Assembly: GCF_024055795.1 (NCBI RefSeq)
Contig: NZ_JAMXMY010000008.1
Span: forward strand, 270,422 to 334,421
DNA: 64,000 nucleotides
Direction of reading: 5' to 3'
DNA from: Actinoallomurus purpureus
Lineage (GTDB): Bacteria; Actinomycetota; Actinomycetes; Streptosporangiales; Streptosporangiaceae
Of the stretch, positions 27,764 through 37,576 are shown in pieces. The notes under the pieces are model-generated. The model worked only from the letters and a program-made list of their open reading frames with translations. It ran no database searches and was not told the origin of the DNA. Both the position numbers and the translations under genes were made by a program. Position 1 is the first letter of the stretch, and each line of letters starts with the position of its first letter.

Positions 27764-28642
27764 TCACAGGGTGGGTAGGTCAGACAATCGGTCCGTAATT
27801 AGACGAAACGACTCATAGCGTGGTGGCGCGAGCGATGCCAGGCGCGCGAAACGGGCTTCGGCGTCCCGCACCTCCCGCTCCCGCTCCAGCCACGTGAACC
27901 CGGCGCCCGCTTCGACGTATGCGATCGGATCGAAGTCAGTGAACGCGAAGATCCCGAATGCTGCGGTCATCGCGTCGTACGCGCCAGCGCTGAACGGGAT
28001 GACCCGGACTGTCACTCCCTGCTCGGCGTCCATGACATCGAGGATGTGCTGGAGCTGCTCGGCGAGGATCTGGCGACTGCCGATCTCCCGGTACAGCACG
28101 GCCTCGTCGATGATCGCATGGAAGTCCAGACGGCCGAGGGCGTGCTCCTGCCGGGCGAGGCGGAGCGCGACGCGCCGGTCGATGTCCTCGGCGCTGTGCT
28201 GGATCGGGTTGCTCGGGTCGGCGATGATCGCGCGGGCGTAGTCGGCGGTCTCCAGCAGCGCCGGGACGTGCACGAGCGCGGTCTGCCGGTAGAGGGTCGC
28301 GGATGCTTCCAGCTCGAGGTACGTCGCGTAGTCGCGGCCTGGCCAGGGCGCTCCGCGCAGCAGCGGAGCGAACGGGCCGAGCCACTCATGCTCGGACGCT
28401 TCGGCAGCGAGTTGCTCGATCTCGTGGCGTTTGTCGCCGGTCAGGCGGTAGTAGGCCAGCAGGTCCGCCAGGTCGGCGTCTGAGACGGAGAGCTGCGCTG
28501 TCTCTATTCGACTGACTTTCGACGTCGACCAGTCGAGTGCGGCGGCTATCTCGCTGTTCTGGATGTGGTGGCGTTCACGCAGGTCGCGGAGTGCATTGCC
28601 GAGTCGCCGACGGCTAAGGCTACGCGGCTGAGGTGTATTCAT
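27764..28642 (-). CDS. XRE-family regulator with DUF5753 (WhiJ-like)
   Basis: 292 residues. An N-terminal HTH_31-type domain (LGNALRDLRERHHIQNSEIA, WSTSKVSRIETAQLSVS) is followed by a DUF5753 domain (about 100-285) with WPGRDYATYLELEASA, VHVPALLETADYARAI and RQEHALGRLDFHAIIDEAVLYR. Proteins of this class regulate development and antibiotic production in streptomycetes and are usually paired with a DUF397 protein, here at 27541-27630. Start is ATG 28642. It is divergent from a possible small ORF at 28797. A second such pair is found at 62983-63941. Confidence 0.92.
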   Translation of the reverse strand: MNTPQPRSLSRRRLGNALRDLRERHHIQNSEIAAALDWSTSKVSRIETAQLSVSDADLADLLAYYRLTGDKRHEIEQLAAEASEHEWLGPFAPLLRGAPWPGRDYATYLELEASATLYRQTALVHVPALLETADYARAIIADPSNPIQHSAEDIDRRVALRLARQEHALGRLDFHAIIDEAVLYREIGSRQILAEQLQHILDVMDAEQGVTVRVIPFSAGAYDAMTAAFGIFAFTDFDPIAYVEAGAGFTWLEREREVRDAEARFARLASLAPPRYESFRLITDRLSDLPTL

Positions 28643-28796
28643 ATCTGGGCTTCCCTGCTTTTCGGTCGCGCCCTATCAGGCTTGCAGCCTTCTCTGCACT
28701 TGCAGACCCCCGAGCCGGGAGCATCGCACCGCCCAGACGCCACGTGACGCCCCGGTCACAGATTAAGGGGCCGGGAACGCGCGAGGAGGGCGAAGG

Positions 28797-28913
28797 ATGG
28801 GCGCCACCAAGACGTATCGGCAGAAACGGTACAGGCTGACCATCGGACCAAAAGGCAGCGCCGGACCGACCAGCCGCCACGCCCTGAAGATCCGGCTTGC
28901 TGCACCAACCTGA
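28797..28913 (+). CDS. Possible 38-residue basic protein
   Basis: GGAGGG at 28785-28790 is six bases before ATG 28797, an excellent ribosome-binding site. The 38-residue product is strongly basic (KTYRQKRYRLT near the start, RHALKIRL near the end) with no membrane segment. It diverges from the XRE regulator and stops eight bases before the transposase relic. No family is recognised. The start signal is real; whether the peptide is made is uncertain. Confidence 0.4.
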   Translation: MGATKTYRQKRYRLTIGPKGSAGPTSRHALKIRLAAPT

Positions 28914-28920
28914 AGCCGGC

Positions 28921-29052
28921 TCAGCCGGTGGGGCGAAGTGCTGCCAGGTGTGAGGTGCGCGTGGAGGCGAGGGGCGTATCGGTAAGCCAGGCGTCGATAC
29001 GCACGAAGTTCATCGCGGCAGCGGTGAGCAGATGCTGCAGGTGCCGGCCCCA
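28921..29052 (-). pseudogene. C-terminal relic of an IS1182-like transposase
   Basis: Reading the minus strand from 29052 to the stop at 28923-28921 gives WGRHLQHLLTAAAMNFVRID followed by AWLTDTP and TSHLAALRPTG. This is the end of a DDE transposase of the IS1182 type (typical form: KTHLQHVLTAAAMNFVRIDAWL). An in-frame TGA sits immediately upstream at 29055-29053, and the catalytic core is missing, so only the last 43 codons survive. It marks an old insertion between the XRE gene and tRNA-Ala. Confidence 0.7.
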
Positions 29053-29235
29053 TCAAGATCGAAGCCCAGGTTGGGGACCGCGTCCCTGGCCTGGGCTTGC
29101 ATCGTGTTGATCGACGACGTTAGTGCGTGGCCGTACTTCGCTGCTGTACGAGATCGGAAACGGCCGGTTCCTTGATCGGAACCAGTCGGTTGACCCCGAT
29201 TGGCCCTGGCTCGAACGCCGGCCCACACCGGGGGC

Positions 29236-29284
29236 GTGGGGGCAGAGCCCCCACATCGGGGGGTCCGGGGGGTCGCCCCCCCGG
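29236..29284. repeat. Two adjacent GC hairpins
   Basis: GTGGGGGC AGA GCCCCCAC at 29236-29254 and CCGGGGGG TCG CCCCCCCGG at 29265-29284 are near-perfect short-loop hairpins. Elements of the form GGGGGTCCGGGGGG...CCCCC recur between genes in many actinobacteria. The rest of 28924-29350 holds only the transposase relic. Confidence 0.6.
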
Positions 29285-29348
29285 GTAAACATGACGAAGG
29301 ACCAGCGGGAGGAAGCTTCGCTTCCGACCACACTGGCCCTAGGTCCGA

Positions 29349-29424
<76 letters not shown>

Positions 29425-29530
29425 AAGGACGCTGTAAGGCTAGCAAACATTGGGCACTGCTCGCGCATCGGTTACCTGGTGTTGCGGATCACAGCAGGTC
29501 ATGCTGCGGAGGACCCCCGCTTGGCCGGAG

Positions 29531-30148
29531 TCAGTCGCCGACGGCGCGCTGGTCGGTGTACTGGTCGTAGACCTCTTCCTCGAGGCGCGCGGGCATGGCG
29601 ATGACCTCGGCGGACCGCTGGGCCTCGCGGGCCAGGCGTGCCTCCTCCTCCGCGCGGACGCGGCGGTCGGCCTCGATGGCGCGGAGGCGGACCAGGTGGC
29701 GTGCGCGGCGGCGTTCGGCGTCCATCTTGACGGCGCTGCGCAGCAGGGTGAGGTGGCCGACGAGCAGGACGGCCGGCGGCAGCGTGAACCACCACGGCGT
29801 GACGCCGCTGACGACGGTGGCGACCGATGTCAGCCCCAGGAGAATGAGGCCGACGGTGCGGCGCCGGCGGCGGGCGATGACGGCGGCGCGGCTCGCCCGC
29901 CGGCGGGCGGCTCGGCGGGTCTCCCGTGCCGGGACGACGTCGTCCTCGGGCGACGCCTCGTCAGCGCCCTCGGCGGACTCGACGCCCTCGGCGGGCTCGG
30001 AAGCCTCGGCGGGCGACTCCGCCAGCGTGTCGGCGTCCTCGTCGACGCGGCGCTGCCGGGTCCGGGAGCCGTCACGGCGGAGCCACATGGGGACCAGAAC
30101 GATGCCCCAGACGGCTACGATCGCGAGATAGAGGAGTGCGCTGCTCAT
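29531..30148 (-). CDS. Conserved actinobacterial membrane protein, SepX/GLPR-like candidate
   Basis: 205 residues: a TM helix at 3-21 (YLAIVAVWGIVLVPMWLRR), an acidic cytoplasmic stretch (about 30-75), a basic segment, two hydrophobic segments at about 97-135, and a charged helical tail rich in Arg/Glu (coiled-coil-like). It sits at the end of the galU-moeA-moaC-mog-GNAT run. In Corynebacterium the gephyrin-like MoeA homologue Glp and its membrane receptor GLPR act in cell division, and SepX is a division protein of Streptomyces. The gene order and topology suggest this is the equivalent protein. The assignment is inference from context, not from a decisive motif. Confidence 0.6.
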   Translation of the reverse strand: MSSALLYLAIVAVWGIVLVPMWLRRDGSRTRQRRVDEDADTLAESPAEASEPAEGVESAEGADEASPEDDVVPARETRRAARRRASRAAVIARRRRRTVGLILLGLTSVATVVSGVTPWWFTLPPAVLLVGHLTLLRSAVKMDAERRRARHLVRLRAIEADRRVRAEEEARLAREAQRSAEVIAMPARLEEEVYDQYTDQRAVGD

Positions 30149-30429
30149 CAGCCCTCCCCATAGACGCGTCCAGGCCGCAGGCTGACCTCGCAGACGCGCA
30201 CGCTCACGTCCCGCACGCTAAGACCCACCGTCAGTGGTTGACGAGCATTAGGGGCGGTGTGTCGCGAGATCGGATCGTTCCTGAACCTTTCCTGACCAAA
30301 AGTTTCCGGGCAACACGATCATGACGTGCGGCACCCGCATCCCTCGGTATCCGGAGTGGGGCTCCGAAAGAATCGCATTCCGGCATCCGCTGCGCCCTCG
30401 CCCGGCTCCGGCGATCGGCCCGTACGGCG

Positions 30430-31044
30430 TCAGCGGGGGAACGCCTGGCGGGTGCTGGCGCGCCACCGGGCCATCAGGCCGCCGGGGACGTCCTCGGTCG
30501 TCAGCGCGTAGCAGATGTGGTCGCGCCAGGCCCCGTCGATGTGCAGGTGACGCCGGCGCACGCCCTCCTCGCGGAAGCCGAGCTTGTCGACGACGCGGCG
30601 GCTGGCGGTGTTCTCGGGGCGGATGTTCGCCTCGACGCGGTGCAGGCCGACGTTGAAGAAGGCGTGGTCGACCGCCAGGGCGACGGCGGTCGGCATGACG
30701 CCCCGGCCGGCGACGGCCTTGTCGACCCAGTAGCCGATCTGCGCGGACCGCGCGGAGCCCCACACGATGGCGCCGATGGTGAGCTGGCCGGCGAACGCCC
30801 CGTCGTACGTGACGACCCACGGCAGGGCCAGGCCGTGCCGTGCCTCGCGGCGCATGGTCTGCACCATGCTGAGGTAGGGGCCCAGGCCGCTGCGGAACAG
30901 CGGGGTCTCGGGGTTGGTGGGCTCCCAGGGCCGCAGCCATTCGGCGTTGCGGATCCGTACCTCTCGCCAGGTCGACGCGTCGCGTAGCCGCAAGGGCCGC
31001 AGCCCGACCGGCCCCTCGTTCAGGTTGGCCGGCCAACCCCGCAT
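30430..31044 (-). CDS. GNAT-family N-acetyltransferase, RimJ-like
   Basis: 204 residues. PVGLRPLRLRDASTWREVR begins the domain; the acetyl-CoA site is in YWVDKAVAGRGVMPTAVALA, and the C-terminal ENTASRRVVDKLGFREEGVRR is typical of RimJ/RimL-type N-acetyltransferases. I start at ATG 31044 (MRGWPANLNEGP) as the family does; ATG 31089 would add 15 unconserved residues. It lies 51 bases after mog and probably belongs to the same transcript. Substrate unknown; RimJ itself acetylates ribosomal protein S5. Confidence 0.87.
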   Translation of the reverse strand: MRGWPANLNEGPVGLRPLRLRDASTWREVRIRNAEWLRPWEPTNPETPLFRSGLGPYLSMVQTMRREARHGLALPWVVTYDGAFAGQLTIGAIVWGSARSAQIGYWVDKAVAGRGVMPTAVALAVDHAFFNVGLHRVEANIRPENTASRRVVDKLGFREEGVRRRHLHIDGAWRDHICYALTTEDVPGGLMARWRASTRQAFPR

Positions 31045-31095
31045 GCGTTCCACACTCCCATGATTCCCCGGCGACGGGTCGAACGCCATCCTCGT

Positions 31096-31584
31096 TCAGG
31101 GGGTGCGTGGATGGTCGCCGCCGCCGATCTGGTCGATGGCGTGTCCGAGCACCTCGCCGAGCACCAGCATGCCGTCGCGCACCCCGCCCGTCGAGCCGGG
31201 CAGGTTGACGATGAGAGTACGTCCGGCGACGCCCGCCAGGCCACGGGAGAGGATCGCGGCCGGGACCTTGTCGCGGCCGGTGAGCCGGATGGCCTCGGCG
31301 ATGCCGGGGATCTCGCGTTCGATGACGCGCCGGGTCATCTCGGGAGTCTGGTCGGTCGGGGTGAGACCGGTGCCGCCGCTGGTGACGACGGCGTCGTAGC
31401 CCTGGGCGACGGCGTCGCGCAGGACCTCCTCCACCGGTTCGCCGTCGGGGACGACGACCGGGCCGTCGACCTGGCAGCCCGCCTCTTGCAGCAGGGCGAC
31501 GAGCACCGGCCCCGAGGTGTCCTCGTAGACGCCGGCGAAGGCGCGGTTCGAGACGGTCACTGCCATGGCCCTGACCATCCTCAT
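31096..31584 (-). CDS. mog: Molybdopterin adenylyltransferase (MogA/MoaB-like)
   Basis: 162 residues with the MoaB/Mog fold: VTVSNRAFAGVYEDTSGP, DAVVTSGGTGLTPTDQTPE with the conserved GGTG and acidic residues, and IVNLPGSTGGVRDGM. It adenylylates molybdopterin before metal insertion by MoeA. The ATG at 31584 overlaps the moaC stop as ATGA; ATG 31578 and 31566 are close alternatives with better ribosome-binding-site spacing. It is the fourth gene of the galU-led minus-strand operon. Confidence 0.9.
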   Translation of the reverse strand: MRMVRAMAVTVSNRAFAGVYEDTSGPVLVALLQEAGCQVDGPVVVPDGEPVEEVLRDAVAQGYDAVVTSGGTGLTPTDQTPEMTRRVIEREIPGIAEAIRLTGRDKVPAAILSRGLAGVAGRTLIVNLPGSTGGVRDGMLVLGEVLGHAIDQIGGGDHPRTP

Positions 31585-32051
31585 GATCTCCGCCAGACGC
31601 CGGTCTTGCCACCGGTCTTCTCCTCGACGCGCACGTCGGTGATGACGGCGGCGGGGTCGACCGCCTTGACCATGTCGATGAGGGCGAGGCCGGCGACGGA
31701 CACGCAGGTCAGCGCCTCCATCTCCACGCCCGTACGGTCCGCGGTGCGCACCTGCGCGGAGATGGCCACGCCGTCGTCGTGGACGGCGAGGTCGACGGTG
31801 ACGCCGTGGATGGCGATGGGGTGGCACAGCGGGACGAGGTCGGGGGTGCGCTTGGCCGCCTGGATGCCGGCGATGCGGGCGACGGCGAGCGCGTCGCCCT
31901 TGGGGACGTTCCCCGCGCGCAGGGCGGCGACGCACTCCGCCGACAGGCGCACGAAGCCGGTGGCGGTGGCCGTACGCGCGGAGACCTCCTTGGCGGAGAC
32001 GTCCACCATGCGGGCGGCACCGGACTCGTCGAGGTGGGAGAAGCCGCTCAC
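31581..32051 (-). CDS. moaC: Cyclic pyranopterin monophosphate synthase MoaC
   Basis: 156 residues, the normal length. FSHLDESGAARMVDVSAKEV, then KGDALAVARIAGIQAAKRT, LVPLCHPI (substrate loop) and RTGVEMEALTCVSVAGLALID are the MoaC signature blocks. It converts the MoaA product into cyclic pyranopterin monophosphate. Start is GTG 32051, overlapping the MoeA stop as GTGA; the long upstream open frame is antisense to nothing real and lies within moeA. moaA is not in the window. Confidence 0.93.
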   Translation of the reverse strand: MSGFSHLDESGAARMVDVSAKEVSARTATATGFVRLSAECVAALRAGNVPKGDALAVARIAGIQAAKRTPDLVPLCHPIAIHGVTVDLAVHDDGVAISAQVRTADRTGVEMEALTCVSVAGLALIDMVKAVDPAAVITDVRVEEKTGGKTGVWRRS

Positions 32052-33239
32052 GATAGCTCCAGTACGTCGACGGGGTCGCCCGCCGCGCGTTCGGTGACGT
32101 CTTCGGGGACCACGATGAGGGCGTTCGACGACGCGAGCGCGAACACCTGGTGGGAGCCCTGTGCCCCCGCCGGTGTCACCGTGTACTCCCCCTCGTCGAG
32201 CGAGACGGCGGCGCGCAGGTAGTGGCGCAGTCCCGCCGGGGAGGTGATCGGCGCGGTGAGGCGGGCCCGTACGGTCCTCGGCGGCGCGGGCGGCAGTCCC
32301 TGCAGCGCGCGCAGCGCCGGGCGCACGAAGACCTGGAAGGAGACGTACGCGCTGACCGGGTTGCCGGGCAGCGTGAACACGGGGACGCGGTCGTCGAGCA
32401 GGCCGAAGCCCTGCGGTTTGCCGGGCCGCATCGCGACCTTCTCGAACCGCATGGTCCCCACGCCCGACAGCACCTCCTTGACGACGTCGCGGGCGCCCAT
32501 GCTGACGCCGCCCGAGGTGATGATCAGGTCGGCGTAGGCGAGCTGATCCTCGATGGTGGCGAGCACCTGACGAGGATCGTCGCCGACGGTGCCCTGCCGG
32601 AAGCCGACGCCGCCGGCCTCGGTCACCGCGGCGGTCAGCGCGAAGCTGTTGGAGTCCCAGATCTGGCCGGGTCCGACCGGGCGGCCGGGCTCGACGAGCT
32701 CGCTGCCGGTCGACAGCACGGCGACACGGGGCCGGGGGCGCACGAGGGCGCGGGCCCGGCCGACCGCGGCGAGCATCCCGATCTGGGCCGGGCCGAGCCG
32801 GGTGCCGGCCGGCAGGACCGTCTGCCCGGCGGTGACGTCCTCTCCGGCGCGGCGGATGTAGTGGCCGGGGGCGGCGGACCGGCGGATCGTCACCTTGGCG
32901 GTGCCGCCGTCGGTCCACTCGACCGGGACGATGGCGTCCGCGCCGCCGGGCAGCGGTGCACCGGTCATGATGCGGGCGCACAGCCCCGTCGCGATGCCGT
33001 ACGCGCCCTGGTCGCCGGCGGCGATGTCGCCGACGACCGACAGCGTCACGGGTGATGTCTCGGTCGCGGCCGCGACGTCCGCGGCCAGCACCGCGTATCC
33101 GTCCATGGCGGAGTTGTCGAACGGCGGCAGGTCGACGGGCGCGGTGACCGGCTCGACGAGGACGCCGCCGTACGACTCTGGCAGGGCCAGCTCCAGGGGC
33201 GGAAGCTCCCGTATCGCCCCCAGGATGTCCGCCAGATGC

Positions 33240-33256
<17 letters not shown>
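32048..33256 (-). CDS. moeA: MoeA-family protein; probable gephyrin-like Glp
   Basis: 402 residues with all MoeA domains. PPFDNSAMDGYAV (metal/substrate Asp), GDIAAGDQGAYGIATG, IVTS-type loop ITSGGVSMGARDVVKEVL, VAMRPGKPQGFG and FTLPGNPVSAYVSFQVF are intact, so molybdenum insertase activity is plausible. It overlaps galU by 17 bases and moaC by four. In corynebacteria the MoeA homologue in this galU / GNAT / membrane-protein context is Glp, which binds FtsZ. Which role dominates here cannot be told from sequence. Start chosen at ATG 33256 (MKPVDEHL); GTG 33277 is possible. Confidence 0.9.
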
Positions 33257-34154
<898 letters not shown>

Positions 34155-34256
34155 GACACGACCCTAACCGCCGATCGCCGCCATTCAGCGGACGGTCCCC
34201 CCTGCGGCGCGCATCCTCACGGGAATCTCACACCGTTTTCACGGGACAATGGAGAC

Positions 34257-34859
34257 GTGCGTGACATCACCGAGGACAAGACGGCCCTGCGTTCGGACCT
34301 TCTGGCGGCCCGCGCCCGCCTCACCCCGGACGAACGCACCGCCGCCGGGCGGCTGTTGCGCGACACCGTGCTGACGCTGCCCGAGGCGGAGATGGCCGGC
34401 ACGGTCGCCGCGTACGTCTCGATCGGCGCCGAGCCGGCCACCCAGAGCCTGCTGTTCGCGCTGTGGAAGCGCGGCACGTACGTCCTCGTCCCCCGGCTGC
34501 TGGCCGGCGGCGACCTCGACTGGGCCTCCTACGAGGGCCCCGAGTCGCTGCGCCCCGGCCGGTACGACCTGCTGGAGCCCACCGAGCCCGCGCGGGGCCC
34601 GGAGGCGGTCCGCAGCGCCGACCTGGTGATCGTCCCCGCGCTGGCGGTGTCGTCCACCGGCGTGCGCCTCGGGCGCGGCGGCGGCTCGTACGACCGGGTT
34701 CTGGCCCGCGTCGCACCGCAGATCCTGACGATCGCGCCGGTGTACGACACCGAGCTGGTCGCGTCCCTGCCCGCCGAGCCGCACGACCGGCCCGTACGAG
34801 CGGCGGTCACGCCGTCGGGCGGCCTCGTCAGGTTCGCCGTCGCCGGAGCCGGCGCATGA
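34257..34859 (+). CDS. 5-formyltetrahydrofolate cyclo-ligase
   Basis: 200 residues. KTALRSDLLAARARLTPDER at the N-terminus, VAAYVSIGAEPAT, VLVPRLL and the catalytic VIVPALAVSSTGVRLGRGGG with SYDR are the signature of the family, which converts 5-formyl-THF to 5,10-methenyl-THF using ATP. The GTG at 34257 has no well-placed ribosome-binding site, but GACAAT (34245-34250) lies six bases upstream, so the mRNA may be leaderless. The stop overlaps a 23-residue ORF by ATGA. Confidence 0.92.
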   Translation: MRDITEDKTALRSDLLAARARLTPDERTAAGRLLRDTVLTLPEAEMAGTVAAYVSIGAEPATQSLLFALWKRGTYVLVPRLLAGGDLDWASYEGPESLRPGRYDLLEPTEPARGPEAVRSADLVIVPALAVSSTGVRLGRGGGSYDRVLARVAPQILTIAPVYDTELVASLPAEPHDRPVRAAVTPSGGLVRFAVAGAGA

Positions 34860-34927
34860 GTGAGCGGAGCGAGCGAATCATAAGCATGGCGCGCCCGGTC
34901 ACTCCTCCGACGAAGGAGGCCGCATGA
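34856..34927 (+). CDS. 23-residue ORF coupled to both neighbours
   Basis: ATG at 34856 overlaps the cyclo-ligase stop (ATGA) and its own TGA at 34925-34927 overlaps the ATG of the dehydrogenase gene (ATGA). GGAG lies about seven bases before its start. The peptide begins MSERSERIISMARPV and ends TKEAA; it is not hydrophobic. The AAGGAGG near its 3' end also serves the next gene. Either this is a tiny coupled coding sequence or a translational relay between two enzymes. Confidence 0.45.
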   Translation: MSERSERIISMARPVTPPTKEAA

Positions 34928-35901
34928 GCGGCCGCCGGCGGCTGCTCGCCCTGCCGCCCCTCGGCGCGGACCTGATCCATCACGTCTTCGACCCGCTGGG
35001 CGCCGACGTCATCGTGCCCGCCGAGCGGAGCCGTGACGCCCTGCACGCGGAGCTGGCCGACGCGGACCTGGTCATCGGCGACTTCACCGGTGAGCTGGCG
35101 ATCGACGCCGCCGCCGTGGCCGCCGCCCCGCACCTGGCGTTCGTGCAGATGCCGTCGGTCGGGGTGGACACCGTCGACGTCGACGCGCTGACCGCCGCCG
35201 GGGTGCCCGTGGCCAACACCGCCGGCGCGAACGCCCGGTCGGTGGCCGAGTGGGCGCTGGGCGCCGCGCTGGACCTGTCCCGGCAGCTGTCGTGGGCCGA
35301 CCGGCGCATGCGTGAGGGCGGCTGGCCGCAGCTGGAGACGGCCGCGCGCGGCTCGGACGAGCTGGCGAACCGGCGCGTCGGCGTGCTCGGCATGGGCGCG
35401 ATCGGCGCCGAGGTGACACGGCTGTTCGAGGCCTTCGGCTGCCAGGTCGCGTACTGGTCGCGACGGCGCCGGGACACCGGTGTCTACCGGGAGCTCGACG
35501 ATCTGCTGGCCGGCTCCGACATCCTCGTGGTCTGCCTGCCGCGCACGCCGGAGACCGTCGGGCTGCTGGACTCCCCGCGGCTCGCGCTGCTGCCGGAGGG
35601 CGCGTTCCTCGTCAACGTCGCACGCGGCGGCATCGCGCCGGACGACGCCGTGCTCGCCGCGCTGGAGAGCGGCCGGCTGGGCGGGGCGGCGCTCGACGTG
35701 TACGAGCGGGAGCCGTTGCCCGCCGACCATCCGCTCCGGCGGCACGAGAGCGTCCTGCTGTCCCCGCACGCCGCCGGTTCGACCCGGCAGTCGCAGCTGA
35801 ACATCATCACGGCCGTCATCGACAACATCCGGGCCGCCGTCGAGGGCCGCCCGGTGGCGAACGTCGTCAACGGCCTCGGCCCGCTGATCCGCCGCCGCTA
35901 G
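34924..35901 (+). CDS. D-isomer-specific 2-hydroxyacid dehydrogenase
   Basis: 325 residues. The NAD-binding Rossmann motif is GVLGMGAIGAEVTRLFEAFG. The catalytic set is Arg in VNVARGGIAPDD, Glu in YEREPLPADHPL and His in LLSPHAAGSTRQS. It reduces or oxidises a 2-hydroxyacid; the substrate is not predictable. It starts at ATG 34924, seven bases after AAGGAGG, in a compact operon with the cyclo-ligase. The family also contains phosphoglycerate dehydrogenase, but the ACT/ASB regulatory domain is absent. Confidence 0.92.
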   Translation: MSGRRRLLALPPLGADLIHHVFDPLGADVIVPAERSRDALHAELADADLVIGDFTGELAIDAAAVAAAPHLAFVQMPSVGVDTVDVDALTAAGVPVANTAGANARSVAEWALGAALDLSRQLSWADRRMREGGWPQLETAARGSDELANRRVGVLGMGAIGAEVTRLFEAFGCQVAYWSRRRRDTGVYRELDDLLAGSDILVVCLPRTPETVGLLDSPRLALLPEGAFLVNVARGGIAPDDAVLAALESGRLGGAALDVYEREPLPADHPLRRHESVLLSPHAAGSTRQSQLNIITAVIDNIRAAVEGRPVANVVNGLGPLIRRR

Positions 35902-35918
35902 TCGCGTCCTCCCGAGAC

Positions 35919-35940
35919 GCCGCCCGGCCCCCCGGGCGGC
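35919..35940 (+). terminator. GC-rich hairpin after 2-hydroxyacid dehydrogenase
   Basis: GCCGCCCGG CCCC CCGGGCGGC forms a nine-base stem with a four-base loop 18 bases after the stop codon. There is no T-run, as is common for actinobacterial terminators. Confidence 0.5.
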
Positions 35941-35998
35941 GGTGCCGTGCTCACCGTACGTGACAGCTTGTGAGAAAGTCCTGATCAAGGGGGTGTGG

Positions 35999-37480
35999 GT
36001 GAAACTCGACCTGTGGCTGCTGCTCGGCTCGGCCGTGGTCATCGCCGCGATCGTGGCGGTACGCCTGGCGCATCGGAGCGGGCTGCCGAGCCTGCTCCTG
36101 TACCTCGCGCTCGGCCTGCTGCTCGGCGAGTCGGGATTCGGCATCCGCTTCGACGACATGCTGGTCGCCGAGACGCTGGGCCTGGCGGCGCTGGTCCTCA
36201 TCCTGGCCGAAGGCGGGCTCACCACCCGCTGGTCGGCCGTACGGGGGTCCGTACCGGCGGCACTCTCGCTGTCCATCGCCGGCACCGCGGTCAGCATCGT
36301 GGTGGTCGCGGCGGCGGCGCACTGGCTCGTCGGCATCGACTGGCGCCTGGCCCTGCTGCTGGGCGCGGTCCTCGCCCCGACGGACGCGGCCGCGGTCTTC
36401 TCCGTGCTGCGGCGGCTCCCGCTGCCCGAACGCCTGACCGGTGTCCTGGAGGCCGAGTCGGGGTTCAACGACGCGCCGGTCGTCATCCTCGTCGTCGTCC
36501 TCAGCGCCGGGCACGCCGCGACGCCGCTGCTCATCGCGGGTCAGCTGGTCTACGAGCTGGCCGTCGGAGCGATGATCGGCCTGGTCGTCGGCAGGTTCGG
36601 GGCGTACGCCCTGCGCCGGGCGGCGCTGCCCTCGTCGGGCCTGTACCCGATCGCGGTGCTGTCGCTCACCGTCGGCGCGTACGGCGCGGCGTCGATGGCG
36701 CACGCCAGCGGGTTCCTCGCGACGTACCTGTCGGCGCTCGTGCTCGGCAACAGCCCGCTGCCGCACCGCCCGGCCACGCGGGGGTTCGCCGAGGGGCTCG
36801 CGTGGCTCGCCCAGATCGGGCTGTTCATCGTGCTCGGCCTGCTGGCCTCGCCGCGGGAGCTGCCCGCGCAGATCGGAGCGGCGTTGATCTCCGGGTTCGT
36901 GCTGGTGCTGGTGGCCCGGCCGCTGTCGGTGCTGGTCGCCACGCCGTTCTTCGGGATCGACTGGCGGGAGAAGGCGTTCCTGTCGTGGGCCGGGCTGCGC
37001 GGCGCGGTGCCGATCGTGCTGGCCACCATCCCGGTGACGGCGGGGGTGACCGGGGCGCGGGCGCTGTTCGCGCAGGTGTTCATCATCGTGGTCGTCTTCA
37101 CGCTGCTGCAGGGCCCGACGCTGGCGTCGTTCGCCCGGATCCTCAAGGTGACCATCCCCGAGCGCGCCCGGGAGATCGACATCGAGGCCGCACCGCTGGA
37201 GGAGCTGCACGCCGACCTGCTGGAGATCCGGATCCCGCCGGACTCCCGCCTCAACGGCGTGGAGATCTTCGAGCTGCGGCTGCCCGAGGGAGCGGTGATC
37301 ACCCTCGTCGTACGGGAGGGCGAGAGCTTCGTACCGGGCCCCGACACGGCCCTGCGCGCCGGCGACGAGCTGCTGGTCGTGGCCACGAGCGCCGCCCGCC
37401 CGGCGGCCGAACGCCGGTTGCGCGCCGTCAGCAGGCGCGGGAAGCTGGCCGGCTGGTACGGCGAGCGAGGCGATCAGTGA
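35999..37480 (+). CDS. Potassium/proton antiporter, CPA1 type with RCK C-terminal domain
   Basis: 493 residues. About 12 TM helices make up the Na+/H+-exchanger domain, with LGAVLAPTDAAAVFSVL and the ion-binding ESGFNDAPVVILVVVL. Residues from about 395 form a TrkA_C/RCK-type ligand domain (EIRIPPDSRLNGVEIFELRL to GDELLVVAT). This matches the NhaP2/CvrA-type K+/H+ antiporters. I start at GTG 35999, six bases after AAGGGGG; the open frame to 35942 adds 19 unconserved residues. Downstream is FmdB, about 95 bases away. Confidence 0.9.
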   Translation: MKLDLWLLLGSAVVIAAIVAVRLAHRSGLPSLLLYLALGLLLGESGFGIRFDDMLVAETLGLAALVLILAEGGLTTRWSAVRGSVPAALSLSIAGTAVSIVVVAAAAHWLVGIDWRLALLLGAVLAPTDAAAVFSVLRRLPLPERLTGVLEAESGFNDAPVVILVVVLSAGHAATPLLIAGQLVYELAVGAMIGLVVGRFGAYALRRAALPSSGLYPIAVLSLTVGAYGAASMAHASGFLATYLSALVLGNSPLPHRPATRGFAEGLAWLAQIGLFIVLGLLASPRELPAQIGAALISGFVLVLVARPLSVLVATPFFGIDWREKAFLSWAGLRGAVPIVLATIPVTAGVTGARALFAQVFIIVVVFTLLQGPTLASFARILKVTIPERAREIDIEAAPLEELHADLLEIRIPPDSRLNGVEIFELRLPEGAVITLVVREGESFVPGPDTALRAGDELLVVATSAARPAAERRLRAVSRRGKLAGWYGERGDQ

Positions 37481-37576
37481 ACGTGTGCGGCGGGAATGAT
37501 TGGACGCCCGGTAGCATTAGCAGTCACTGAGTGAGAGTGCCAGTCCCCGAGGGCTGTGTACAGCTAGGAGGAACTC

